This document shows positions 44,111 through 51,660 of a DNA stretch of 64,000 nucleotides, one piece after another; the first letter of the stretch is position 1, and each line of letters begins with the position of its first letter. The DNA is taken from positions 124,001 to 188,000 of the forward strand of contig NZ_AUCF01000012.1 in the NCBI RefSeq assembly GCF_000429625.1. Direction: 5' to 3'. Made by a program: the position numbers and the translations under genes. Origin of the DNA: Azospirillum halopraeferens DSM 3675 (GTDB lineage: Bacteria; Pseudomonadota; Alphaproteobacteria; Azospirillales; Azospirillaceae). The notes beneath the pieces are model-generated. The model was not told the DNA's origin. It made no database searches and worked only from the letters and a program-made list of their open reading frames with translations.

Positions 44111-44998
44111 TCACGCCGCCTGGCGCGCCTCGCGGCCCTTGGCCTGCGAGGACAGGGTGGTGGCGACCTCGACTTCGGCGAGGCTGGGCTGAATGTCGGT
44201 GTAGAGCACCTTGCGCGCGAACTCGGCGCACACCTGCGGCGGGCAGCCCCGCAGATGGGCGCAGAGCGCGGCCTTGATGCAGATGTAGAGGTTCAGCTCG
44301 GACTCCCGGCGCTGGCGGGCGGCCGAGGCGATGGGGCCGACGGCGCCGTAGGACAGCAGGACGCCGAGGAAGGTTCCGGTCAGCGCGCCGCCGATCATGT
44401 GGCCCAACACCTCCGGCGACTCGCTGATGGAGCCCATGGCGTTGATGACGCCGAGCACGGCCGCCACGATGCCCAGGGCCGGCAGGGCGTCGGCCAGATT
44501 CTGCAACGCCTTGGGCACCTGGTTCAGTTCCCGCCCCAGGGTGTCCAGCTCCTCGTTCATCAGGGATTCCATGTCGTGCGGGTTGTCCTGCCCCAAAGCC
44601 ACCAGGCGCAGGTAGTCGCACAGGAAGGTGATGCAGCGCTCGTGGCGCAGCACGTTGGGATACTGGGTGAACAGGGGGCTGTCCTGCGGCCGGTCGATGT
44701 CCGCCTCGATCTGCGACATGCCCTTGGACTTGGCGACGCGCAGCAGGCCGTAGACCAGGGCGATGACGTCGAGATAGTCGTTCTTCGTTGTCCGCCGCCC
44801 CCGGGCGATGGCGCCGACCGTGCGCCCGGTTTCGCGCAGCACGGTCGGGGTGTTGGCGATGATGTAGCCGCCGCAGCCGGCCCCGATGATGATCAGGATC
44901 TCGACGGGCTGCCACAGCACGCCCATCCGCCCTCCCATCGCCCAGAAGCCGCCGAGCACGCTGGCGAACACCGCAATCAGACCGAACATTAGACGCAT
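44111..44998 (-). CDS. motA: Flagellar motor stator protein MotA
   Basis: The 295-residue protein has four predicted membrane helices: MRLMFGLIAVFASVLGGFWAMGG and WQPVEILIIIGAGCGGYII at the N-terminus, and LPALGIVAAVLGVINAMG and TFLGVLLSYGAVGPIAS in the C-terminal half. The first starts at residue 1, as is usual. The long cytoplasmic loop contains the rotor-contacting charged stretch (MNEELDTLGRELNQVPKAL). With MotB it forms the ion channel of the motor. GGAGGATG lies just upstream of the ATG. Confidence 0.95.
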   Translation of the reverse strand: MRLMFGLIAVFASVLGGFWAMGGRMGVLWQPVEILIIIGAGCGGYIIANTPTVLRETGRTVGAIARGRRTTKNDYLDVIALVYGLLRVAKSKGMSQIEADIDRPQDSPLFTQYPNVLRHERCITFLCDYLRLVALGQDNPHDMESLMNEELDTLGRELNQVPKALQNLADALPALGIVAAVLGVINAMGSISESPEVLGHMIGGALTGTFLGVLLSYGAVGPIASAARQRRESELNLYICIKAALCAHLRGCPPQVCAEFARKVLYTDIQPSLAEVEVATTLSSQAKGREARQAA

Positions 44999-45063
44999 GC
45001 TTCATCCTCCGGGACGGCTTCGCCGGCGGCCGCTCGCACGCAGCGCCATGGCGCACGCTAGCC

Positions 45064-45080
45064 GTCGGCGTTTAAAGGGG
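45064..45080 (-). promoter_or_regulatory. CTTTAAA element upstream of motA
   Basis: Minus-strand CCCCTTTAAACGCCGAC, about 77 bases ahead of the motA ATG, matching the elements near flgE and flgF at its CTTTAAA core. It lies between the stop of the TPR-like gene and motA and could give motAB its own promoter. Confidence 0.35.
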
Positions 45081-45082
45081 CT

Positions 45083-47431
45083 TTACGGTTCGGCGGTGAG
45101 CCGCCAGCGGCCGGCCAGCCGGTCGAGTGCCGCGGCGGCGGCAAGCTGGCGGGCCACCTCCTCCGCCCCGATCGGGCGGCCGGTCGGCGCGGCCGGCGGC
45201 GCCAGGGCGTCGAGCAGGCCGCTCCACCGCGTGCCCTCCAGGCGGGCGCCGTGGCGGGCGGCGAGGTCGCGCACGGCGGCGTCATCGCCGGCGAGGTGGG
45301 CGCTGAGTCCCAGCAGCGCCACGTCCGCCGCCGCGGGGGTGCCGCCCTCCCCCACCAGCGCGGCGTAGGCGGCGCGGGCCGCCGCCCATTCGCCGGTGTC
45401 GAACAGGCTGCGGGCGCGCAGGCGCGCCGCCTCGGGCCCCGGCACCCCGTTCAGGGCGTCAAGCGCGCGCACCGTCTCCCCCAGGTCGATCAGCGCCTCG
45501 GCCCGCAGCAAGGTGCGCCGCACCGCCAGGTCGGCGTCCAGGTCGGTCGTCCCGGTGCGGTGCAGCGCCTCCAGCGCCTCGGCACCATGGCCGGTGTCGA
45601 TCAGCGTGCGGGCCAGCGCCGCCCCCAGGGCGGAGCGCCGGGGACCCTCCGCCTCCTCGGTCAGCGCCCGCAGGATGCGCGACGCTTCCAGGGTGAAGCC
45701 GTCGCGGGCCAGCGCGTCCGCCAGACGCCGGCGCAGGGTGGCGTCGCCGTCGTCGGCCATGGCCACCAGGCGGCCGTGGCGGGCCTGAAGCGCCAGGGCG
45801 TGGAGACCGCCGGGCTCCTCCCGCTCCAACCGGTCGAGCACGACGGACAGCAGGTCGCGGCCGGCGGCCAGCGCGTCGCGCCCGGCGGCGGTGGAGCCGA
45901 AGCGCCGCCCCAGCAGGCCGAAGGTGTCGAGGGCCGAATCGGTGCGGCCGCTGCGGGCGTAGGCGCTGCCCAGCGCCGCCAGAGCGTCGATCTCCACCGC
46001 GTCGCCGCGCCAGCCGAAGCGCAGGGCCTCCAGCTCCGCGATGGTCCCGTCGTCGTCCAGCGCGCCGGTGCGCCGCCGGAGGTCCACCGCCCGCACCTCG
46101 GCGCGGCGCGCGTAGGGTCCGTCGCGCCCGGCGGCGGCGCGCGCGTAATGGTCGATGGCCGCCGCCGGCGTGTCCCGCAGTTCCGCCAGCCGGCCGCGGA
46201 AATAATCGAGATGACCGTCCGCCGCGCCCGGCCCGTCCACCGTGATCATGCCCAGCACGATCAGGTTCAGCGAATCGCTGTCGCGCGCGCCGTCGGCCGC
46301 CTCCGCCAGCAGCGTCAGCAAGCGGCTGCGCAGGTCGGGCGGGTAGTCGAGCAGACGCTTCAGGGCGATCGGCAGACCCTCGCGCGCCGCCGCCCAGCGG
46401 GTGGGGGCCAGGGTGGCGCTGCGCCACACCTGATGGTCGGGGGCGGTGCCGGGGGCGATGCGGACGAACAGGCTGGCCTCCGGATCGGCGGTCCGTCCGA
46501 GGGCACGGAAGGCGTCATCCAGCACGCGCAGCGCGTAGCGCTGGTCGGGTGCCGGGTCCAGGGCCGCCGCCGCCTCCAGGGTCGCCCGTCCCTCCTCCGC
46601 CAGCGCGCGGGCCAGCGCGAAGCGCGCCATGGCGATGAACGCGTCGGCCCGCGCCCGCCCGGTGGCGTCGGCCATCGCCGCCTGAAGGGTGGCGCGGGTG
46701 GCCGCGAAGTCCTCCCCCGCCCACGCCGCCAGGTCCATCGGGCCGATGGGCGGGTCGGCGGGCGGAGCCACGGCGGCGGGAGGGGGAGCGGGAGGCGGAG
46801 CGGAGGGGGACGGCGGGGACGGCGCCGGGGCCGCTTCGGGAACGGTATCGAGTTGCCGTGCCGCCCGCTCCACGTCGGCGCGGATGGCCGCCGCGAGATC
46901 CGCGGTCTCCGGAGCCGGCACCGGAGCGGGGGCCGGAGCGGGGGCCGGTGGTTCGGCGTGCAGGAGCACGGGTGCGGCGGGTGCCGGGGACAGGGCGACC
47001 ACCTGCGACTCCCACGCCGGGCGCGTCAGCGGGCGCGGCTTGCGGCCGGGAACGGGCGGTTCCGCGACGTCAACGATCAGCAGCCGGCGTTCCCGGATCG
47101 CCGTCACCCGGGCGCCGCAGGGAATGGCCGCCGCCAGCGTGCGCCCGTCGTCCAGAATTTCGAAGCCGGACAGGCGGGACGCGTGGGCGGCGGTCAGCGT
47201 CTCCAGCGGCCAGTCCGTCGCCGTGTCGCGCTCCAGCCGCACCGTGCAGGCGCCGGGAACGGCCACGGGCATGGCCCCGTCCGGCACCCGCACCACCAGC
47301 CGCGAAAAGCCCGCGTGATCGCCGAGCTGGGCGACCGGCGGTGCCTCCGTCCGGCCGGGCGACGGGACCGCCAGCACGGCCAGGGTAAGGCCGGAGGCAA
47401 CGGTCATGGCAAGCTCTTTGCGCCGAAGCAT
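45083..47431 (-). CDS. TPR-like, proline-rich exported protein upstream of motA
   Basis: I do not recognise a named family. The 782-residue protein starts with a signal-peptide-like segment (MLRRKELAM, then a hydrophobic run to PSPGRTEA). A beta-rich domain covers residues ~30-150 (FSRLVVRVPDGA, RLLIVDVAEPP). A long Pro/Ala linker covers ~165-260. About 500 residues of helical repeats follow with TPR-like spacing (ALARALAEEGRATLEAAAALDPAPDQ, LAALGSAYARSGRTDSALDTFGLLG, in pieces). The start at 47431 has AGGA 8 bases upstream. The much longer in-frame extension to 49117 is a shadow of flgF/flgG. It lies between motA and the divergent flgF, so a periplasmic scaffold for the motor is plausible but unproven. 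Confidence 0.75.
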   Translation of the reverse strand: MLRRKELAMTVASGLTLAVLAVPSPGRTEAPPVAQLGDHAGFSRLVVRVPDGAMPVAVPGACTVRLERDTATDWPLETLTAAHASRLSGFEILDDGRTLAAAIPCGARVTAIRERRLLIVDVAEPPVPGRKPRPLTRPAWESQVVALSPAPAAPVLLHAEPPAPAPAPAPVPAPETADLAAAIRADVERAARQLDTVPEAAPAPSPPSPSAPPPAPPPAAVAPPADPPIGPMDLAAWAGEDFAATRATLQAAMADATGRARADAFIAMARFALARALAEEGRATLEAAAALDPAPDQRYALRVLDDAFRALGRTADPEASLFVRIAPGTAPDHQVWRSATLAPTRWAAAREGLPIALKRLLDYPPDLRSRLLTLLAEAADGARDSDSLNLIVLGMITVDGPGAADGHLDYFRGRLAELRDTPAAAIDHYARAAAGRDGPYARRAEVRAVDLRRRTGALDDDGTIAELEALRFGWRGDAVEIDALAALGSAYARSGRTDSALDTFGLLGRRFGSTAAGRDALAAGRDLLSVVLDRLEREEPGGLHALALQARHGRLVAMADDGDATLRRRLADALARDGFTLEASRILRALTEEAEGPRRSALGAALARTLIDTGHGAEALEALHRTGTTDLDADLAVRRTLLRAEALIDLGETVRALDALNGVPGPEAARLRARSLFDTGEWAAARAAYAALVGEGGTPAAADVALLGLSAHLAGDDAAVRDLAARHGARLEGTRWSGLLDALAPPAAPTGRPIGAEEVARQLAAAAALDRLAGRWRLTAEP
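47407..47421 (+). promoter_or_regulatory. Sigma-54-like promoter upstream of flgF
   Basis: TGGCAAG-CTCT-TTGC has GG and GC correctly phased and one mismatch to the RpoN consensus. It lies within the first codons of the divergent TPR-like gene. The predicted start near 47433 would give flgF a leader of about 140 bases. Confidence 0.45.
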
Positions 47432-47518
47432 CGCAGTCATCCTGAATTTTATCGAAATCATGCGCGAATGAATCGAAAGAACGGCACGGCACAGTTCCTT
47501 CGGCCGAAGTTGAAACCC

Positions 47519-47529
47519 GGCTTTAAACT
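47519..47529 (+). promoter_or_regulatory. CTTTAAA element upstream of flgF
   Basis: GGCTTTAAACT, about 50 bases before the flgF ATG, sharing the CTTTAAA core with the flgE and motA upstream regions. Confidence 0.35.
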
Positions 47530-47575
47530 GCATCGTCCAGATTAAGGCCGCGTTCAAATCCAGAGGTCCCGCGCG

Positions 47576-48307
47576 ATGGAGAACCAGCTTTACATCGGCT
47601 TGTCGCGACAGGTGGCGCTGCGGCGGCAGCTCGATGTGGTCGCCAACAACATCGCCAACATGAACACGGTCGGATTCCGCGGCCAGCGCAACCTGTTCGA
47701 AACCGCAATGGAGGCGGGCGGCACGAAGCCCACCGACCGCATCGCCTTCACCATCGACCGCGCCACCTACATCGACCTGCGCCCCGGCGCCTTTTCGGAA
47801 ACCGGCAACCCGTTCGACGTGGCGCTGGACGGCGAGGGGCTGCTGACGGTGCAGACGCCTGACGGGCTGCGCTACACCCGCGACGGCCGCATGCGGCGCG
47901 ACGCCGATGGGCAGATCGTCAGCGCCGGCGGCCACCCGGTGCTGGACGACGGCGGGCGGCCCGTGGTCATCGACGCCGACTACAGCACCGTCACCATCTC
48001 CGCCGACGGGCTGGTGTCGGCCGACGGCGACGTCATCGCCCGGCTGGGCGTGGTGCGGTTCGAGAATCCGCAGGCGCTGGAGCAGATGGGCGACCTGCTG
48101 TTCCGGGCGGCCGACGACGGGGACGCGATCCCCGATCGCGACACCCGCCTGGTCCAGGGCAAGGTGGAGCGCTCCAACATCCAGGGCGTGGTGGAGGTCA
48201 CCCGCCTGATGGAACTGACCCGCGATTATCAGGCGGTGACCAAGATGATGGAGGAGGGCCAGGACCTGCTGCGCACCGCCATCAGCCGCCTCGGCAAATC
48301 CCAGTAA
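47576..48307 (+). CDS. flgF: Flagellar basal-body rod protein FlgF
   Basis: The 243-residue proximal rod protein starts YIGLSRQVALRRQLDVVANNIANMNTVGFRGQ (in pieces). It contains the FDVALDGEGLLTVQTPDGLRYTRDGR segment (in pieces) and ends in a C-terminal VEVTRLMELTRDYQAVTKMMEEGQDLLRTAISRL (in pieces). The first rod gene of the plus-strand operon, 12 bases ahead of flgG. Distinguished from FlgG by its shorter length and N-terminus. Confidence 0.94.
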   Translation: MENQLYIGLSRQVALRRQLDVVANNIANMNTVGFRGQRNLFETAMEAGGTKPTDRIAFTIDRATYIDLRPGAFSETGNPFDVALDGEGLLTVQTPDGLRYTRDGRMRRDADGQIVSAGGHPVLDDGGRPVVIDADYSTVTISADGLVSADGDVIARLGVVRFENPQALEQMGDLLFRAADDGDAIPDRDTRLVQGKVERSNIQGVVEVTRLMELTRDYQAVTKMMEEGQDLLRTAISRLGKSQ

Positions 48308-48319
48308 GGAGTATCGAGC

Positions 48320-49105
48320 ATGCGCGTGCTCAGCATCGCGTCGACCGGCATGATGGCGCAGCAGTTGAACGTCGAGGTGATCTCCAACAACATCGCCAAC
48401 ATCAACACGACGGCCTACAAGCGGGCCCGCGCCGAGTTCCAGGACCTGATGTACCAGTCCGAGCGGCGCCAGGGCAGCCAGTCCACCGACACCGGCACGA
48501 TCATCCCCACGGGCATCGAGGTGGGGCTGGGCGTGCGCCCCGCCTCGGTCAACCGCATCAACACCGTCGGCAGCCTGGCGTCCACCGGCAACGAACTGGA
48601 CGTGGCGATCGAGGGGCGCGGCTACTTCAACGTCACCCAGCCCGGCGGCGACACCGTTTACACCCGCGCCGGCAGCTTCAAGCTGTCGCCCGAAGGGACG
48701 ATCGTCACCGCCGACGGTTACACCGTGGCGCCGGGCATCACCGTTCCCCAGGGCACCCGCGAGGTGGTCATCAACCGCTCCGGCGAGGTCTTCGCCTATG
48801 TGGAGGGGGAGGCGCAGCCGCTCAACCAGGGTCAGCTCGCCATGACCGTCTTCGTCAACGAATCCGGACTGGAGGCGCTGGGCGACAACCTGTTCCGCGC
48901 CACCCCCGCCTCGGGCGAGCCGCAGGATGGCATCGCCGGCCAGGCGGGGTTCGGCACCATCCGCCAGAAGTACCTGGAATCGTCCAACGTCAACGTGGTG
49001 CAGGAGATCACCGAGCTGATCGCCGCCCAGCGCGCCTACGAGATGAACGCCAAGGTCGTGGAGGCCGGCGACCAGATGGCGTCCACCCTGACCAACATGC
49101 GGTGA
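48320..49105 (+). CDS. flgG: Flagellar distal rod protein FlgG
   Basis: The 261-residue protein has the exact FlgG start RVLSIASTGMMAQQLNVEVISNNIANINTTAYKR (in pieces) and FQDLMYQ, the distal-rod L-stretch region. The C-terminus is SSNVNVVQEITELIAAQRAYEMNAKVVEAGDQM (in pieces). AAGGAGT precedes the ATG. Its stop overlaps the flgA start by 4 bases (GTGA). Confidence 0.96.
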   Translation: MRVLSIASTGMMAQQLNVEVISNNIANINTTAYKRARAEFQDLMYQSERRQGSQSTDTGTIIPTGIEVGLGVRPASVNRINTVGSLASTGNELDVAIEGRGYFNVTQPGGDTVYTRAGSFKLSPEGTIVTADGYTVAPGITVPQGTREVVINRSGEVFAYVEGEAQPLNQGQLAMTVFVNESGLEALGDNLFRATPASGEPQDGIAGQAGFGTIRQKYLESSNVNVVQEITELIAAQRAYEMNAKVVEAGDQMASTLTNMR

Positions 49106-49857
49106 TCGCCGTGACACCCCGCCCCCGCCCGCCCCGCCCGCGCCACCGCCGCCCCGCGGTTCCGGCGGCCCTGTTCGGCCTGGCGCTGCTGCTGGCCGGG
49201 CCGGCCGCCGCCGGCCCCGTCGAAAACCTGCTGGCCGAGGAGCTGCGCGACACCCTGGGCGCGGCCGTCCCCGCCGGTGCGGCGGTGACGGTGACGCTGG
49301 GCCGGCCCTTCGACGGGGTAGCGGAGGCGGTGCGCGAGTTCGCCTACGACCCGCGCAACGGCAGCTTCCGGGCGCTGGTCAGCAGCGCCGGGCGGCTGGT
49401 GGAACTGGCCGGACAGGTCGCGGTCGAGGTGGAGGTGCCGGTCCCCGTGCGCCGCATCGCCCCCGGCGAGATCATCGCCGCCTCCGACCTGGCGCTGGTC
49501 CGCATGCCGCTGGACCGGCTGGGCGGCGGCTTCGTCACCGACGCGGATTCGCTGGTCGGCCTGTCGCCGCGCCGGCAGATGGCGGCCGGCCGCCTGATCC
49601 GCACGGGATCGGTCGGCGCCCCCATCGTGGTGCAGCGCAACCGCCCGGTCACCCTGGTCTACGAGGATGGCGCGCTGATTCTGGCCGCCCGCGGCCGCGC
49701 CCTTCAGGACGGCGGCGTCGGCGATCTGGTGCGCGTCATGAACATCGCCAGCAACGCCGTGGTCACCGGCACCATCACCGGGGCGGAGACCGTGTCGGTC
49801 AACGGTCCCCGCGTTCCCGGCCCGGCCGGGACGATGACCGCCTCCCCCCTTCCGTGA
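49102..49857 (+). CDS. flgA: Flagellar P-ring assembly chaperone FlgA
   Basis: The 251-residue periplasmic protein has a signal peptide (basic Pro/Arg start, then LFGLALLLAGPAAAG). A SAF domain follows (VRRIAPGEIIAASDLALVRMPLDR, in pieces). The C-terminal part has GRALQDGGVGDLVRVMNIASNAVVTGTI (in pieces), which is diagnostic. It helps polymerise FlgI in the periplasm. The GTG at 49102 overlaps the flgG stop; another GTG at 49111 is possible. Confidence 0.93.
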   Translation: MIAVTPRPRPPRPRHRRPAVPAALFGLALLLAGPAAAGPVENLLAEELRDTLGAAVPAGAAVTVTLGRPFDGVAEAVREFAYDPRNGSFRALVSSAGRLVELAGQVAVEVEVPVPVRRIAPGEIIAASDLALVRMPLDRLGGGFVTDADSLVGLSPRRQMAAGRLIRTGSVGAPIVVQRNRPVTLVYEDGALILAARGRALQDGGVGDLVRVMNIASNAVVTGTITGAETVSVNGPRVPGPAGTMTASPLP

Positions 49858-49871
49858 CTCGGAGCCCCGCC

Positions 49872-50606
49872 ATGCGGCGTCCGCCCATCCTGCCCCTGGT
49901 GATCCTGGCCCTCGCCACCACCGGATGCTCCCGCCTGTCGGACATCGGTTCGCCGCCGTCCCTGTCGGAGATTTCCAATCCGGCCCTGCAACCGGAGGCG
50001 CGGGTCATCTCCATGCCCATGCCGCAGCCGGTGGTGGCGGAACAGATCCCCAGCTCCCTGTGGCGGACCGGCTCGCGCGACTTCTTCCGCGACCCGCGGG
50101 CCAAGGGGGTGGGCGACCTGCTGACGGTGATCATCAACATCTCCGACCAGGCGCAGCTCCAGAACCGCACCCAGCGCGGCCGCACCAACGCCGAGGGGTT
50201 CGGGGCGACCAACTTCTTCGGGTTGGAAAGCCGGCTGTCGGCGGTGCTGCCCGACGCGGTGGACCCCACCAGCCTGGTCGACCTCGACAGCTCCAGCACC
50301 TCCAGCGGCAACGGTTCGATCCAGCGCAACGAGCGCATCGCCATGCGCGTCGCCGCCTTCGTCACCCAGGTGCTGCCCAACGGCAACTTCGTCATCGCCG
50401 GCCGGCAGGAGGTGCGGGTGAACTACGAACTGCGCGAACTGCGCATCGCCGGCGTCCTGCGGCCGGAGGACATCTCCAACGCCAACACCATCGACTACGA
50501 CAAGATCGGCGAGGCGCGCATCACCTACGGCGGGCGCGGCCAGATCACCGACGTGCAGCAGCCGCGCTACGGCCAGCAGGTGCTGGACGTCATCCTGCCG
50601 TTCTGA
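49872..50606 (+). CDS. flgH: Flagellar L-ring lipoprotein FlgH
   Basis: The 244-residue outer-membrane lipoprotein has a signal sequence ending in TTGC (Cys near residue 19). The FlgH hallmarks SLWRTGSRDFFRDPRAKGVGDLLTV (in pieces) and GRQEVRVNYELRELRIAGVLRPEDISNANTI (in pieces) follow. The ATG at 49872 has GGAG 7 bases upstream; a GTG six codons earlier overlaps the flgA stop and is less likely. It forms the L ring with the flgI P ring encoded on the other strand. Confidence 0.95.
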   Translation: MRRPPILPLVILALATTGCSRLSDIGSPPSLSEISNPALQPEARVISMPMPQPVVAEQIPSSLWRTGSRDFFRDPRAKGVGDLLTVIINISDQAQLQNRTQRGRTNAEGFGATNFFGLESRLSAVLPDAVDPTSLVDLDSSSTSSGNGSIQRNERIAMRVAAFVTQVLPNGNFVIAGRQEVRVNYELRELRIAGVLRPEDISNANTIDYDKIGEARITYGGRGQITDVQQPRYGQQVLDVILPF

Positions 50607-50642
50607 GCCGGCCGTATCGGCCGCCAGCCAAGGGGAAGTGTC

Positions 50643-51104
50643 ATGAACGCGTTCGTCCTGTTCGCGGTGGCGGCCGGGGTCGCCTTCGCCGCCGGCTACG
50701 GCGCCGGGCGGGCCGAACTGGCCATGGCCGCCTCCGCACCGGCCGCCGGGGTCGCCGCCGATCCGGCCGACTCCTCCGGCCCGCATTACGTCGACGCCGG
50801 CCAGTTCGTCGTGCCCGTGCTGGTGCAGGGGCAGACGGCGGCCTTCATCCTGACGCAGATGACCCTGGAAACCGCGAACGGCGACGACGCCGCGCTGGTC
50901 CGCCGGCGCCTGCCTCACGTCCGCAGCGCGGTCCTGGAGACCCTGTTCGACCTGGCCCGCAACGGCGCCTTCGACGGACCGGCCGTGGAGCCCGCGGCGG
51001 CGGCGGCAGCCCTGCGCACGGGCGTCAACGCCCGCTTCCCCGCCGAACCCGTGCGCACGGTCCTGATCGACCGCCTGTTGCGCCAGGACAACAGCCGGCG
51101 TTGA
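50643..51104 (+). CDS. FliL-like flagellar basal-body-associated protein
   Basis: The 153-residue protein has a single N-terminal hydrophobic segment (FVLFAVAAGVAFAAGYGAG). A periplasmic domain follows with HYVDAGQFVVPVLVQGQTAAFILTQMTLE and ARFPAEPVRTVLIDRLLRQD (in pieces). The pattern of an F-V-P-V strand, long Leu-rich helix and final VLIDRLLRQ resembles FliL, which surrounds the stator. The match is moderate, so the name is tentative. Position after flgH supports it. AAGGGGAAG lies upstream. Confidence 0.65.
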   Translation: MNAFVLFAVAAGVAFAAGYGAGRAELAMAASAPAAGVAADPADSSGPHYVDAGQFVVPVLVQGQTAAFILTQMTLETANGDDAALVRRRLPHVRSAVLETLFDLARNGAFDGPAVEPAAAAAALRTGVNARFPAEPVRTVLIDRLLRQDNSRR

Positions 51105-51168
51105 GCCGCACCCGACATTGACGCTGCGACACCTGTCGTCCTATCGTGCCCGGGAACGGAGGTGTGCC

Positions 51169-51585
51169 TTGCGCGACCAGAATAAACTCTATAGCGTATC
51201 CGAATTGGCTAAGGAGTTTTCGCTAACGCCTCAAGCCCTCCGTTTCTATGAGGAAAAAGGTCTCCTCAGTCCCCAGCGCGCCGGCACGGCCCGTGTTTTC
51301 GATTACCGCGATCGTGCGCGGTTGATCTTGATCCTGAAGTTCCGCCGGCTGGGATTTTCGCTCGAAGAGATCAGGGAATACCTCTCCCACTACCGCCCGG
51401 ATACCCCCAATCCCGAACAGTACCGCGACGGCCTGAACAAGATCCGCCGCCGCATCGAGGCGCTGGAACGCATGCGCGTCGAGGTGGACGAGGCGCTGAA
51501 GGACCTGCGGGAGATGGAGAACGACGCCCGGCGGCGGCTGGCCGACTGCGAGCAGCGCGAGGCCGCCGGCGACGGGGAAGGCTGA
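51169..51585 (+). CDS. MerR-family transcriptional regulator
   Basis: The 138-residue regulator has the MerR helix-turn-helix and wing (YSVSELAKEFSLTPQALRFYEEKGLLSPQRAGTARVFDYRDRARLILI in pieces), then a C-terminal coiled coil (LNKIRRRIEALERMRVEVDEALKDL). I take the TTG at 51169 because GGAGGT lies 5 bases upstream; a longer in-frame TTG at 51118 lacks such a site. No metal-binding cysteines are present in the usual place, so it is not a classic metal sensor. The first 80 bases use A/T-ending codons (AATAAACTCTATAGC) unlike its neighbours. Confidence 0.88.
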   Translation: MRDQNKLYSVSELAKEFSLTPQALRFYEEKGLLSPQRAGTARVFDYRDRARLILILKFRRLGFSLEEIREYLSHYRPDTPNPEQYRDGLNKIRRRIEALERMRVEVDEALKDLREMENDARRRLADCEQREAAGDGEG

Positions 51586-51622
51586 GCGCGCAACCGCCGC
51601 CTCCCGGCGAAACCCCGCCCCC

Positions 51623-51651
51623 GCCCTCCCCCGCCGGAGCCGGGGGAGGGC
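51623..51651. terminator. Strong hairpin between the convergent MerR and chemoreceptor genes
   Basis: GCCCTCCCCC and GGGGGAGGGC are perfect 10-bp arms with a 9-base loop, lying between the two convergent stops (51585 and 51661). There is no T-run, but the position suits a two-way terminator. Confidence 0.5.
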
Positions 51652-51660
51652 CGTACACGG

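Noticed and set aside
47432..49117. N-terminal extension of the TPR-like gene across flgF and flgG
   Set aside because: The extension is antisense to two obvious rod genes. A signal peptide with a ribosome-binding site marks the true start near 47431.
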